Below are positions 24,562-33,654 of a stretch of DNA of 64,000 nt, in pieces. How positions within the stretch are numbered: position 1 is the stretch's first letter; the number at the start of each line of letters is the position of its first letter. Position numbers and translations under genes: made by a program. The notes under the pieces were generated by a model. It was not told the origin of the DNA. It saw only the letters and a list, made by a program, of their open reading frames with translations, and did no database searches. The stretch is from Flavobacterium foetidum. Lineage in GTDB: Bacteria; Bacteroidota; Bacteroidia; Flavobacteriales; Flavobacteriaceae. Location of the stretch: assembly GCF_004634245.1 (NCBI RefSeq), contig NZ_SJTF01000001.1, forward strand, positions 434,001 through 498,000, in the 5' to 3' direction.

Positions 24562-25755
24562 ATGAAAAAAGTAGTATTAGCTTATAGCGGAGGATTAGAT
24601 ACCTCGTATTGTTTGAAATATTTAAAAAATGAAAAAGGTTATGAAGTTCATACCGTTCTTGTTGATACAGGAGGATTTAGCGCAGAAGAATTATCAGCAA
24701 TCGAAAAAAGAGCGTACGAGTTAGGAAGTGCGCAACACGCCAACTTAACGATTTTAGATAAATATTACGATAAAGCTATTAAATACTTGATTTTCGGAAA
24801 TGTATTGAAAAACAATACGTATCCGTTATCAGTAAGTGCTGAACGTGTTTTTCAGGCAATTGAAGCTATAAAATATGCTAAAAAAGTAGGAGCAACGGCT
24901 ATTGCTCATGGAAGTACTGGTGCAGGAAATGACCAAATTCGTTTCGATTTAATTTTCCAGACTATTGCTCCAGAAATCGAAATTATTACTCCAATTAGAG
25001 ATTTAAAATTGTCAAGACAAGAAGAAGTAGATTATTTGGCTCAAAACGGAGTTCACTATTCTTGGGAAAAAGCACAATATTCTATTAATAAAGGACTTTG
25101 GGGAACAAGTGTTGGAGGAAAAGAAACTCTAACTTCAGGTCAGCCATTGCCAAGTGAAGCTTATCCATCGCAATTGCAAAAAGAAGGAGAAGAAAAAGTA
25201 ACGCTTCATTTTGAACAAGGAGAATTAGTTGGTTTAAACGGAAAAACAGATAAACCATCAAATAATATTGTTGCCCTTGAAAAGCTAGCAAGCGCTTACG
25301 CAATTGGTAGAGATATTCACGTTGGTGATACGATTATCGGAATTAAAGGAAGAGTTGGTTTTGAAGCCGCTGCACCATTAATTATCATCAAAGCACACCA
25401 TTTACTAGAGAAACACACTCTTGGGAAATGGCAACAATACTGGAAAGAGCAATTAGGAAACTGGTACGGAATGTTATTCCACGAAGGTCAGTTCTTAGAC
25501 CCAGTTATGAGAAATATTGAAACTTTCCTTCAGGATACTCAAAAAACAGTAAACGGAACAGTAACCGTTTCATTAAAACCATATCATTTCTCATTGGACG
25601 GAATCGAATCTGAAAATGATTTGATGAACACTGGTTTCGGTCAGTATGGAGAAATGAACAATGCTTGGACATCAGACGATGCAAAAGGATTTATCAAGAT
25701 TTTAGGAAATGCACAAAACATATTCTCATCTGTAAACAAATTAGACCATGATTAA
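24562..25755 (+). CDS. argG: Argininosuccinate synthase
   Basis: ArgG condenses citrulline with aspartate, using ATP, to argininosuccinate. The N-terminal P-loop-like motif AYSGGLDTSYCLKYL (residues 7-21) and the stretches AHGSTGAGNDQIRFD and ITPIRDLKLSRQEEVDYL are typical. At 397 residues it is of normal length. It overlaps argC by 8 bases, so the two are translationally coupled. In this pathway the substrate citrulline arises after removal of the acyl group by ArgE. Confidence 0.96.
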   Translation: MKKVVLAYSGGLDTSYCLKYLKNEKGYEVHTVLVDTGGFSAEELSAIEKRAYELGSAQHANLTILDKYYDKAIKYLIFGNVLKNNTYPLSVSAERVFQAIEAIKYAKKVGATAIAHGSTGAGNDQIRFDLIFQTIAPEIEIITPIRDLKLSRQEEVDYLAQNGVHYSWEKAQYSINKGLWGTSVGGKETLTSGQPLPSEAYPSQLQKEGEEKVTLHFEQGELVGLNGKTDKPSNNIVALEKLASAYAIGRDIHVGDTIIGIKGRVGFEAAAPLIIIKAHHLLEKHTLGKWQQYWKEQLGNWYGMLFHEGQFLDPVMRNIETFLQDTQKTVNGTVTVSLKPYHFSLDGIESENDLMNTGFGQYGEMNNAWTSDDAKGFIKILGNAQNIFSSVNKLDHD

Positions 25756-26725
25756 TGTCGGAATTATTGGTGGTTCGGGCTACACGGCCGGAGAACTCAT
25801 CAGAATTTTAATGTATCATCCCAATGTAAACATCGATTTTGTTTACAGTACGACAAACGCTGGAAAACCACTTTCTGTAGCGCACCACGATTTGATGGGC
25901 GATATTGAAATGAATTTCACAGCCGAAATCAATCCGAATGTAAATGTTGTTTTCTTGTGTTTAGGTCACGGAAAATCGATTTCATTTTTGAAAGAAAATC
26001 AGTTCGCGAGTCATACTAAAATCATCGATTTAGGAAATGATTTCAGATTGAATAAAGACGCGCATTTCGAAGGAAAAGATTTTGTTTACGGTTTGCCTGA
26101 AATCAATAAAGCCGAAATCAAAAAGACAAATTATATAGCCAATCCAGGTTGTTTTGCAACTGCTATTCAGTTGGCTTTACTGCCTTTAGCAAAACATAAT
26201 TTGTTGAATAATGATGTTCATATTAATGCTACAACAGGAAGCACAGGAGCAGGAGTAAGTCTTTCTGAAACTTCTCACTTCAGCTGGAGAAACAATAATA
26301 TGTCGCATTACAAAGCTTTTGAACACCAACATTTAGGTGAAATTTCAGAAAGTCTGGTTCAGTTGCAGGATGATTTTGACAGCGAATTGCTTTTTATTCC
26401 GAACAGAGGAGATTTTCCAAGAGGAATTTTTGCAACGCTTTACACATTGTGCGATGACAGTTTGGAGCAATTAGTTGAAAAATACGAAGAGTTCTATAAA
26501 AACGAGCCTTTCGTAACCGTTACCACAACAAACATCAACATGAAACAAGTGGTGCAAACGAATAAATGTATTATTAGTTTATTGAAAAAAGGAAACCGGG
26601 TTCTCATAACATCAATTATAGATAACTTAACCAAAGGTGCTTCAGGACAAGCAATTCAAAATATGAATTTAATGTTCGGATTAGAAGAAACCACAGGTTT
26701 ACATTTGAAACCAAGCGGATTTTAA
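25748..26725 (+). CDS. argC: N-acyl-gamma-glutamyl-phosphate reductase
   Basis: ArgC reduces N-acylglutamyl phosphate to the semialdehyde with NADPH. It has the Rossmann start GIIGGSGYTAGELIR (residues 5-19), the catalytic cysteine in NPGCFATA, and the family stretch HQHLGEIS. With 325 residues it belongs to the shorter type. It starts inside the end of argG. The gap to argD that follows is filled by a degenerate inverted repeat. Confidence 0.95.
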   Translation: MINVGIIGGSGYTAGELIRILMYHPNVNIDFVYSTTNAGKPLSVAHHDLMGDIEMNFTAEINPNVNVVFLCLGHGKSISFLKENQFASHTKIIDLGNDFRLNKDAHFEGKDFVYGLPEINKAEIKKTNYIANPGCFATAIQLALLPLAKHNLLNNDVHINATTGSTGAGVSLSETSHFSWRNNNMSHYKAFEHQHLGEISESLVQLQDDFDSELLFIPNRGDFPRGIFATLYTLCDDSLEQLVEKYEEFYKNEPFVTVTTTNINMKQVVQTNKCIISLLKKGNRVLITSIIDNLTKGASGQAIQNMNLMFGLEETTGLHLKPSGF

Positions 26726-26732
26726 TTTAAAA

Positions 26733-26893
26733 AAAGTTATGAGTTATAGGTTATTGGTTAAGCGTTATATAACTGCTTGTATTTAAAAACTTCTAACTCC
26801 TATTTATAAATAACTTTTTCCAGAGTTAAAAAGTTACAAGCAGTTTAAAATCTGCTAAATAACTCTTAACTCCTAACAAATAACCTTTTAACT
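26733..26893. repeat. Degenerate inverted repeat in the argC-argD gap
   Basis: The left part carries AAAAGTTATGAGTTATAGG and the right part TTAACTCCTAACAAATAACC, imperfect complements with a further GCAGTTTAAA-type pairing inside. The word GTTATGAGTTA is shared with the element at 14535-14592. No gene fits here. Confidence 0.55.
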
Positions 26894-26901
26894 TTAAAAA
26901 G

Positions 26902-28041
26902 ATGAACTTATTCAACGTTTACCCATTATACGACATCACTCCAGTAAAAGCAGTAGATTGTACAATTATTGACGACAAAGGAGTAGAATATTTAGATTTA
27001 TACAGCGGACATGGTGTGATTTCTATCGGGCACACACAGCCGGATTATGTAGCAAAATTGAAGAATCAGATAGATAACTTAGGATTTTATTCTAATGCCA
27101 TTCAGAATCCTTTGCAGGTGGAATTGGCGCAGAAATTAGGAAAACTTTCCGGTCTTGAAGATTACGAATTGTTTTTATGCAGTTCAGGAGCTGAAGCAAA
27201 CGAAAATGCTTTAAAATTAGCTTCTTTCCATAATGGAAAATCAAGAGTGGTGGCTTTTCATAACTCTTTCCACGGAAGAACTTCTGCAGCCGTTGCCGTT
27301 ACAGATAACAAGAAAATTGTTGCGCCAATAAATGCACAACAGGAAGTAACATTTTTACCTTTAAACCAAATCGAATTGGTTGAAGCTGAATTAGCAAAAG
27401 GAGATGTTACAGCAGTAATTATCGAAGGAATTCAAGGAGTTGGAGGTTTAGACCAAGGAACAACGGAGTTTTTCCAAGCTTTAGAGAAAGCATGTAAAAA
27501 ACATGATGCGGTTTTGATTTTAGATGAAGTACAATCTGGATACGGAAGAAGCGGGAAATTTTTCGCTTTCCAACATCACGGAATCAACGCTGATATTATT
27601 TCGGTTGCAAAAGGAATGGGGAACGGTTTTCCTGTTGGAGCCATTTTAATTTCTCCAAAATTCGAAGCAAGTTTCGGATTATTAGGAACAACTTTCGGCG
27701 GAAGCCACTTGTCTTGTGCCGCTGGAATTGCAGTTTTAGATGTAATTGAAAAACTGGATTTACAGAAAAATGTAAATGAAGTTTACGAATATTTCTTAGA
27801 AAAAATCAAAGAAGTTGAGGGAATCAAACAAATAAAAGGAAAGGGCTTGATGCTTGGTGTAGAGTTTGATTTTGATGTAGCAGCTTTAAGAAAGAAATTA
27901 ATCATCGAAAAACACATTTTTACAGGAAGCGCCAACAACAAAAATCTGTTAAGAATTTTACCGCCGTTGACTGTGAAAAAAGCAGATATCGATACGTTTG
28001 TAAAAGCTTTAAAAGAAAGTTTGGAGGAATTAAAGAACTAA
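26902..28041 (+). CDS. argD: N-acylornithine aminotransferase
   Basis: A PLP-dependent class III aminotransferase of 379 residues that converts N-acylglutamate semialdehyde to N-acylornithine with glutamate as amino donor. The PLP lysine lies in SVAKGMGNGFPVGA, the aspartate binding the ring nitrogen in LILDEVQSGYGR, and the phosphate-binding residues in SSGAEANENALK. Position between argC and the acylornithine carbamoyltransferase supports the assignment over ornithine aminotransferase. It may also use succinylated substrates if the pathway is of the Bacteroides type. Confidence 0.94.
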   Translation: MNLFNVYPLYDITPVKAVDCTIIDDKGVEYLDLYSGHGVISIGHTQPDYVAKLKNQIDNLGFYSNAIQNPLQVELAQKLGKLSGLEDYELFLCSSGAEANENALKLASFHNGKSRVVAFHNSFHGRTSAAVAVTDNKKIVAPINAQQEVTFLPLNQIELVEAELAKGDVTAVIIEGIQGVGGLDQGTTEFFQALEKACKKHDAVLILDEVQSGYGRSGKFFAFQHHGINADIISVAKGMGNGFPVGAILISPKFEASFGLLGTTFGGSHLSCAAGIAVLDVIEKLDLQKNVNEVYEYFLEKIKEVEGIKQIKGKGLMLGVEFDFDVAALRKKLIIEKHIFTGSANNKNLLRILPPLTVKKADIDTFVKALKESLEELKN

Positions 28042-28056
28042 CACACAAGTAAGTAT

Positions 28057-28152
28057 CCTAACAGGTTTCCAAAACCTGTTAGGTATTTAGTAGAAAGCAA
28101 CCTTGGAAATATTTCAAGAATTAAACCTAACAGGTTTTTAAAACCTGTTAGG
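28057..28152. repeat. Paired palindromes (CCTAACAGG type) in the argD-proA gap
   Basis: Two 27-bp palindromes, 28057-28083 and 28126-28152, each fold as CCTAACAGGTTT/AAACCTGTTAGG hairpins and also pair with one another. The design matches the element at 7516-7614, with a different core word. Confidence 0.85.
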
Positions 28153-28208
28153 ATAAATAACGTTTCGATAAAAGAAACAACCAAAAAACAACCAACCAAC
28201 TAGAAATT

Positions 28209-29402
28209 ATGAATCCATTATCAATTGAAAAACGCAATCTCGTGCTGCGGACTATGGCAAAGCTGGTCGAACAGGAGCGGAATCAGATAATTTTGACCAA
28301 TCAAGAAGATTTATCAGATTACGACGGCTCAGATTTAGCGATGGAAGAACGTCTGAAAGTAGATGATAAAAAAGTCGACGAAATGATTTTATCATTGAAT
28401 CAGTTAGCTTCTCAGGAAGACCCCGTTGGCGTTGAGCGTTTTCATTTTACTCATGATAATGGAATAAAAGTGGTGAATAAAACAGCCGCTTTCGGAACGA
28501 TTTTAATTATTTACGAATCTCGCCCAGACGTTACCATCGAAGCAGGCGGAATTGCTTTTAAATCCGGAAATAAGATATTATTAAAAGGAGGAAAAGAGTC
28601 TTTAAAATCAAACTTAAAAATAGTAAGTCTTTGGCATAAAGCTTTAGAAGAAAATGGAGTTTCAAAAGACTGGGTGGAATATCTGAATTATAACAGAACA
28701 GAAACCCAGGCTTTTTTAGAAAAACCAACTCAAAAAGTCGATTTAATAGTTCCGAGAGGTGGAGAAAAACTTATTGAATTTGTAAAAGCACATGCCACTT
28801 GTCCCGTAATTGTAAGCGGACGCGGAAATAATTTTGTTTATGTTCATGAAGATGCTGATACAGATTTGGCTTTAAAAGTAATTTTAAATGCTAAAACTGC
28901 TAAAATTTCGGCTTGTAATGCATTAGATAAAGTTTTGATAAGTTCCAAGTTGCCAAATTTTGAAGGTTTTACAGCAATGTTAATCGAAGCTTTAATTGAG
29001 GCCAAAGTGGAAGTTATTGTCGATAAATCATTAGAGAATTTTGAAAATACTAAAACCCTTGAAAATGAAGATATTTGGTATGAAGAATTTCTGGATTATA
29101 AAATCGTAATCGGAACAATTGATTCTCAGCAAAATGCTATCGAAAAAATCAACAAATATTGCGGCGGACATTCGGCAGCAATTATTTCAAGAGATAACGA
29201 AGTAGCACAGCAGTTTATGGAATCAATAGATGTTGCAGCGGTTTACCAAAATGCATCAACCCGATTTACAGACGGCGGACAATTCGGTCTTGGCGGAGAA
29301 TTAGCGATAAGCACCGATAAATTGCACCAAAGAGGGCCAATTGGACTTCAACATCTCGTAACAAACAAATGGTACGTGTATGGAGAAGGACAGATTCGAT
29401 AA
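28209..29402 (+). CDS. proA: Glutamate-5-semialdehyde dehydrogenase (gamma-glutamyl phosphate reductase)
   Basis: ProA reduces gamma-glutamyl phosphate to glutamate semialdehyde for proline synthesis. It belongs to the aldehyde dehydrogenase fold, with the catalytic cysteine in AKISACNALDKVL and the family signature RFTDGGQFGLGGE near the C-terminus. At 397 residues it is slightly shorter than E. coli ProA. It precedes proB, the reverse of the usual proBA order, and both sit inside the arginine cluster; the two pathways share glutamate and chemically parallel intermediates. Confidence 0.94.
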   Translation: MNPLSIEKRNLVLRTMAKLVEQERNQIILTNQEDLSDYDGSDLAMEERLKVDDKKVDEMILSLNQLASQEDPVGVERFHFTHDNGIKVVNKTAAFGTILIIYESRPDVTIEAGGIAFKSGNKILLKGGKESLKSNLKIVSLWHKALEENGVSKDWVEYLNYNRTETQAFLEKPTQKVDLIVPRGGEKLIEFVKAHATCPVIVSGRGNNFVYVHEDADTDLALKVILNAKTAKISACNALDKVLISSKLPNFEGFTAMLIEALIEAKVEVIVDKSLENFENTKTLENEDIWYEEFLDYKIVIGTIDSQQNAIEKINKYCGGHSAAIISRDNEVAQQFMESIDVAAVYQNASTRFTDGGQFGLGGELAISTDKLHQRGPIGLQHLVTNKWYVYGEGQIR

Positions 29403-29462
29403 TTGAGATAATTTGAAAATTGAGGCAATTAGATAATTAATAATTAGAATTTAAGATTTGGT

Positions 29463-29547
29463 TTGCCACGAATTACACTAATTCGCACAAATTATTTTTT
29501 ATTAAGATGCTGAATAAATTAGCGTCAATTTGTGTAATTCGTGGCAA
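29463..29547. repeat. Inverted repeat (GCCACGAATTACAC type) in the proA-proB gap
   Basis: The arms 29463-29478 and 29532-29547 are exact 16-bp complements around a 53-base AT-rich core. Related elements lie at 32277-32415 and 39168-39270. The following words CTTAGTGCCTTAGCGCCTT run up to a few bases before the proB start. Confidence 0.85.
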
Positions 29548-29599
29548 AAAAAACATAAAAACTTAGTGCCTTAGCGCCTTCGTGGCAAAAACAAAAGAC

Positions 29600-30361
29600 A
29601 TGGCAAAAAAACGGATTTTATTAAAAATAGGAAGTAATACTTTAACCAAAGAAACCAATCACATTTCGCGGGGAAAGATTGAAGATCTTGGAGTTCAGAT
29701 TGCGGCTTTAAACGACGAATATGAATTTATCATAGTAAGTTCAGGAGCCATTGCGGCAGCAAAACAATTTGTAAAACTGGATAATCAAGATAAAGATGTT
29801 TTTGTAAAGCAAGCTTTAGCTTCAATCGGACAGCCACATTTAATGCGGATTTACAATGAGAATTTCAAAGATTTAGGCTTAAATACATCGCAGTGTTTAC
29901 TTTCTTATTCGGATTTTGAAAAAGAGCAGACCAAAAAGAATATTGTAAATACGATTAATGTATTGGTTAAAAATAATTACATTCCCATTATCAATGAAAA
30001 TGATACCGTTGCAACAGATGAGATTCGGTTTGGAGATAATGACAAATTAGCGGCTTTAACAGCGGTTCTTTTAAATGTTGATATTCTGATTATTGCAACC
30101 AATACAAATGGAATTTACACAAAAGAATCTATTCATGATGAAGTTCCTCAAACAATTAAATTGGTAAATGATTTAAAATCGCTCGAAAAAGAAATCGGCG
30201 ACTCAAAATCATCACATGGAACAGGAGGGATGCAATCTAAAATTGAAGCAGCAGGAATTGCAAAAGCAGCCAACATCGAAACCTGGATTGTCAACGGACT
30301 GAATGATAATTTTATTCTGCGGGCATTGAAAGACGAAATTCCATTTACAAAAATAATCTAA
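29600..30361 (+). CDS. proB: Glutamate 5-kinase (short form)
   Basis: ProB phosphorylates the gamma-carboxyl of glutamate, the first step to proline. The amino-acid-kinase fold is evident from LLKIGSNTLT, IVSSGAIAAAK, NENDTVATDEIRFGDND and SSHGTGGMQSKIEAA. The product has 253 residues and lacks the C-terminal PUA domain of E. coli ProB, which bears on feedback control. I set the start at the ATG at 29600; a GTG at 29582 belongs to repeat sequence. It lies behind proA, so the pair is in proA-proB order. Confidence 0.93.
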   Translation: MAKKRILLKIGSNTLTKETNHISRGKIEDLGVQIAALNDEYEFIIVSSGAIAAAKQFVKLDNQDKDVFVKQALASIGQPHLMRIYNENFKDLGLNTSQCLLSYSDFEKEQTKKNIVNTINVLVKNNYIPIINENDTVATDEIRFGDNDKLAALTAVLLNVDILIIATNTNGIYTKESIHDEVPQTIKLVNDLKSLEKEIGDSKSSHGTGGMQSKIEAAGIAKAANIETWIVNGLNDNFILRALKDEIPFTKII

Positions 30362-30449
30362 TGAGTCAATTAGAAAATTAGTCAATTAGATAATGACAGA
30401 ATTATCCAATTTTCTAATTATCACATTATCTAAATTAAAAAGAAAACAA

Positions 30450-31403
30450 ATGAACTACATCTCAATAAAAGAAATCAACTCATTATCAAAATGGGTAAAA
30501 CAAGCGCTTAAAATCAAAAAGAATCCGCTTAAAAATCAGAGTTTAGGAAAGAATAAAACTCTTGGAATGTTATTCTTCAATCCAAGTTTAAGAACGCGTT
30601 TGAGTACTCAAAAAGCGGCTATGAATTTAGGAATGAACGTTATGGTAATGAATTTTACCAACGAAGGATGGACATTGGAATTCGAAGACGGAGCTGTAAT
30701 GAATTCTGGAGCATCAGAACATATTAAAGAAGCGGCAGAAGTAGTTTCACAATACTGTGATATTATTGCAATCCGTGCTTTTGCAGGTTTGGTTGATAAA
30801 GAAAAAGATTATCAAGAAACTGTAATTTCAGGATTTTTGAAATACGCTACAGTGCCAATTGTAAACATGGAAAGTGCTATACGTCACCCATTGCAATCTT
30901 TGGCAGATGCTATTACGATGGAAGAATTCAAACCAAGACACAAAAACAAACCAAAAGTAGTTCTTTCGTGGGCGCCACATCCGAAAGCGTTGCCACAGGC
31001 AGTTGCCAATTCATTCGTAGAAATGATGCAGATGCAGAAAGATATGGATTTTGTAATCACACATCCAGAAGGTTACGAGTTAAGTCCAGAAATTACACAA
31101 GACTGCAAAATCGAATACGACCAAGATAAAGCTTTCGAAAATGCCGATTTCGTTTACGTAAAAAACTGGAGTAATTTCAACGATTACGGAAAAGTAACCA
31201 ACAGTGATCCAAATTGGACAGTAACAGCTGAAAAAATGGCTTTAACCAACAACGGAAAATTCATGCACTGTCTTCCTGTTCGTCGTAACGTGATTGTAAG
31301 CGATGAAGTTTTGGATGGAGAAAATTCAATCGTAATCGAGCAAGCGAATAATAGAACGTATTCAGCACAATTAGTTTTACAAAAGATTCTTAAAAAAATA
31401 TAA
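30450..31403 (+). CDS. N-acylornithine carbamoyltransferase (ArgF' type)
   Basis: A 317-residue transcarbamylase. Carbamoyl-phosphate motifs are NPSLRTR (44-50), HPLQSLAD and HCLPVRR. The region NSGASEHIKEAAEV (85-98) follows the pattern of acetyl- or succinyl-ornithine transcarbamylases rather than ordinary OTCase. As I recall, the residue just before EH decides between acetyl (Glu) and succinyl (Pro) substrates; here it is S89, so the acyl group is uncertain. The start is the ATG at 30450; a frame opening at 30393 runs through an AT-rich repeat. The product would be acylcitrulline, later deacylated by ArgE. Confidence 0.9.
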   Translation: MNYISIKEINSLSKWVKQALKIKKNPLKNQSLGKNKTLGMLFFNPSLRTRLSTQKAAMNLGMNVMVMNFTNEGWTLEFEDGAVMNSGASEHIKEAAEVVSQYCDIIAIRAFAGLVDKEKDYQETVISGFLKYATVPIVNMESAIRHPLQSLADAITMEEFKPRHKNKPKVVLSWAPHPKALPQAVANSFVEMMQMQKDMDFVITHPEGYELSPEITQDCKIEYDQDKAFENADFVYVKNWSNFNDYGKVTNSDPNWTVTAEKMALTNNGKFMHCLPVRRNVIVSDEVLDGENSIVIEQANNRTYSAQLVLQKILKKI

Positions 31404-31495
31404 TTTTTGAGGTACTAAGGTTCTAAGTTTCTGAGATACTAAGAAACGATGAGCAAAAACCTTAGTTCCTTAGAACCTTAGCAACTTAGAACCTC
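31404..31495. repeat. Degenerate inverted repeat in the argF'-argB gap
   Basis: GAGGTACTAAGGTTCTAAG at the left and CCTTAGCAACTTAGAACCTC at the right are imperfect complements. The right arm ends directly at the argB ATG, so the element fills the whole gap. Confidence 0.6.
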
Positions 31496-32269
31496 ATGGA
31501 AGTTACCGTAATCAAAATAGGTGGAAACATCATCGATAATCCAACAGAACTTGAACAATTTTTAACTGATTTTTCTAAAATTGAAGGCTATAAAATATTG
31601 GTTCACGGCGGTGGAAAATCGGCTACGAAAATGGCGCAGAGTATTGGCTTGGTGCCACAAATGATTGATGGACGCCGAATTACAGATGCTCCAATGCTTG
31701 ATGTTGTCGTGATGATTTATGCAGGGCAAATCAACAAACATATTGTAGCGCAATTGCAGGCTAAAGACAATAACGCCATTGGTTTCTCAGGTGCAGATGG
31801 AAACTTGATTCAGTCCACAAAAAGAAACCACCCAACAATCGATTACGGATTTGTAGGCGATGTAAAACAAGTCAACACCAAGTTATTAGCTACTTTATTA
31901 GAAGCTGGAGTTGTTCCCGTTTTCTGTGCCATCACACATGATAAAAACGGACAATTATTAAACACCAATGCTGATACAATTGCAAGTGAATTATCAATTG
32001 CTTTATCTGAAGTTTTTGATGTTACGCTGACGTATTGTTTTGAGAAACAAGGTGTTTTGATGGATTCGGAAGACGATTCGTCTGTAATTACTAAAATCAA
32101 TGAAACATTATACAATAAACTAAAAGAAGAAAAAGTAATCCATTCCGGAATGATTCCAAAACTGGATAACTGTTTCAATAGTTTATCAAGAGGTGTGCAG
32201 AAAATCAAAATTGGACATCACAGAATGCTCCAAAATTCAGATATTCCGCATACAACGATTACGTTGTAA
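31496..32269 (+). CDS. argB: N-acylglutamate kinase
   Basis: ArgB phosphorylates N-acetyl- or N-succinylglutamate. Its 257 residues show the amino-acid-kinase motifs VIKIGGNII (residues 5-13), LVHGGGKSATK, NTNADTIASELSIAL and HSGMIPKLDNC. There is no long N-terminal extension, so it should be the arginine-insensitive type, and flux control would have to act elsewhere, perhaps on the GNAT protein or the leader. The ATG abuts a repeat arm with no spacer. Confidence 0.94.
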   Translation: MEVTVIKIGGNIIDNPTELEQFLTDFSKIEGYKILVHGGGKSATKMAQSIGLVPQMIDGRRITDAPMLDVVVMIYAGQINKHIVAQLQAKDNNAIGFSGADGNLIQSTKRNHPTIDYGFVGDVKQVNTKLLATLLEAGVVPVFCAITHDKNGQLLNTNADTIASELSIALSEVFDVTLTYCFEKQGVLMDSEDDSSVITKINETLYNKLKEEKVIHSGMIPKLDNCFNSLSRGVQKIKIGHHRMLQNSDIPHTTITL

Positions 32270-32276
32270 AGATATA

Positions 32277-32415
32277 GCCACGAATTACACGAATTGACAC
32301 TAATTTTTTTCTGTTTAAAAAAGAGAAAATAATTTTTAAAATACATGAAAAAGTTCATTTTGATTTTAAATCTGTGACAAAAAGATAATTTGTGAAAATC
32401 CGTGTAATTAGTGGC
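32277..32415. repeat. Inverted repeat (GCCACGAATTACAC type) in the argB-argE gap
   Basis: The arms 32277-32290 and 32402-32415 are 14-bp complements with one mismatch. The core is AT-rich with no gene. Between it and argE, at 32515-32545, stands the word CTTAGCGACTTAGCGCCTTTGCGGC, the same type as before proB. Confidence 0.75.
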
Positions 32416-32558
32416 AAAAAAACAAGACTGAGCAGTGCTTTTAAATATTAATTTAAGAAATTTGCGCAAATTAAAAATGTCGCATATTATATAGTTAAGA
32501 AAGTAAAAGCTTAAAAAAACTTAGCGACTTAGCGCCTTTGCGGCAAGAGCACAACAAA

Positions 32559-33629
32559 ATGAAAAATATAGATACGCTTACCCAGGAAGCAATTAGTTTA
32601 TTAAAAAGCCTAATCGAAACCCCTTCATTTTCAAGCGAAGAAGACCAAACGGCTCTTTTAATCGAAAATTGGTTCAATCAGAATGAAATTCCATTCCAGA
32701 GAGAAAACAACAATGTGTGGGCTTTCAACAAATATTTCGACGAAAACAAACCAACACTTTTACTAAACTCACATCACGATACCGTACGACCAAATCAGGC
32801 GTATACCAACGATCCGTTCAAAGCAATTGAAAAAGACGGAAAACTATTCGGATTAGGAAGTAATGACGCAGGAGGGTGTTTAGTTTCGTTATTAGCAACT
32901 TTTGTACATTTCTACGAAAATAAAAACCTTTCTCACAATATTGTGATTGTAGCTTCTGCCGAAGAAGAAAGCAGTGGTAAAAACGGTTTAAACAGTGTTT
33001 TAAAACATTTACCAGAACTAGACTGTGCAATTGTTGGAGAACCAACTTTAATGCAATTGGCAGTAGCCGAAAAAGGACTTTTAGTTTTAGATGTAAAAGT
33101 AAAAGGAACTGCAAGCCACGCTGCGCATCAAAACGATGATAACGCTTTATACAAATCAATTCCGGTAATGGAATGGTTTAAAAACTATAAATTCGACAAA
33201 ATCTCTGATGTTTTAGGTCCTGTAAAAATGACCGTAACACAGATTAATGCTGGAAAACAGCATAATGTTGTACCATCAGAATGTGATTTGGTTGTGGATA
33301 TTCGTGTAACAGACCGTTATACCAATGCCGAAATCTTGGAAGTGGTAAAAGCAAATGTAAATGCCGAAGTAACGCCAAGATCAATGCATTTAAATGCTTC
33401 GTCAATTCCAGTTGCCCACGGTTTGGTTCAGGCCGGAATTGCCTTGGGAAGAACGACTTATGGTTCGCCAACGCTTTCAGACCAATCCGTTTTAAGCTGT
33501 CAGTCTTTGAAATTAGGCCCAGGAGAAACATTGCGTTCGCATTCTGCAGACGAATTTATTTTTGTAAATGAAATTGTAGAAGGAGTCGATTTGTACATCA
33601 AAATACTAACCGATTTCTTTAAATTATAA
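32559..33629 (+). CDS. argE: M20 metallopeptidase, N-acylcitrulline/acylornithine deacylase
   Basis: A 356-residue binuclear zinc hydrolase of the ArgE/DapE family. Metal ligands are visible in NSHHDTVRP, GSNDAGG (bridging Asp) and EEESSG (catalytic Glu), with further ligands at GEPT and near the C-terminal HSADEFI. In a pathway using an acylornithine carbamoyltransferase this enzyme would act on acylcitrulline. The ATG at 32559 is preferred to a TTG at 32538 that lies in repeat sequence. A small membrane-protein cassette follows 25 bases later. Confidence 0.92.
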   Translation: MKNIDTLTQEAISLLKSLIETPSFSSEEDQTALLIENWFNQNEIPFQRENNNVWAFNKYFDENKPTLLLNSHHDTVRPNQAYTNDPFKAIEKDGKLFGLGSNDAGGCLVSLLATFVHFYENKNLSHNIVIVASAEEESSGKNGLNSVLKHLPELDCAIVGEPTLMQLAVAEKGLLVLDVKVKGTASHAAHQNDDNALYKSIPVMEWFKNYKFDKISDVLGPVKMTVTQINAGKQHNVVPSECDLVVDIRVTDRYTNAEILEVVKANVNAEVTPRSMHLNASSIPVAHGLVQAGIALGRTTYGSPTLSDQSVLSCQSLKLGPGETLRSHSADEFIFVNEIVEGVDLYIKILTDFFKL

Positions 33630-33654
33630 TATTTTGGTTTATTAGTTAATTATT

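Noticed and set aside
29582..29599. GTG start for proB
   Set aside because: The GTG belongs to the dispersed word CGTGGCAAAA; the ATG at 29600 gives the family N-terminus MAKKRILLKIGS.
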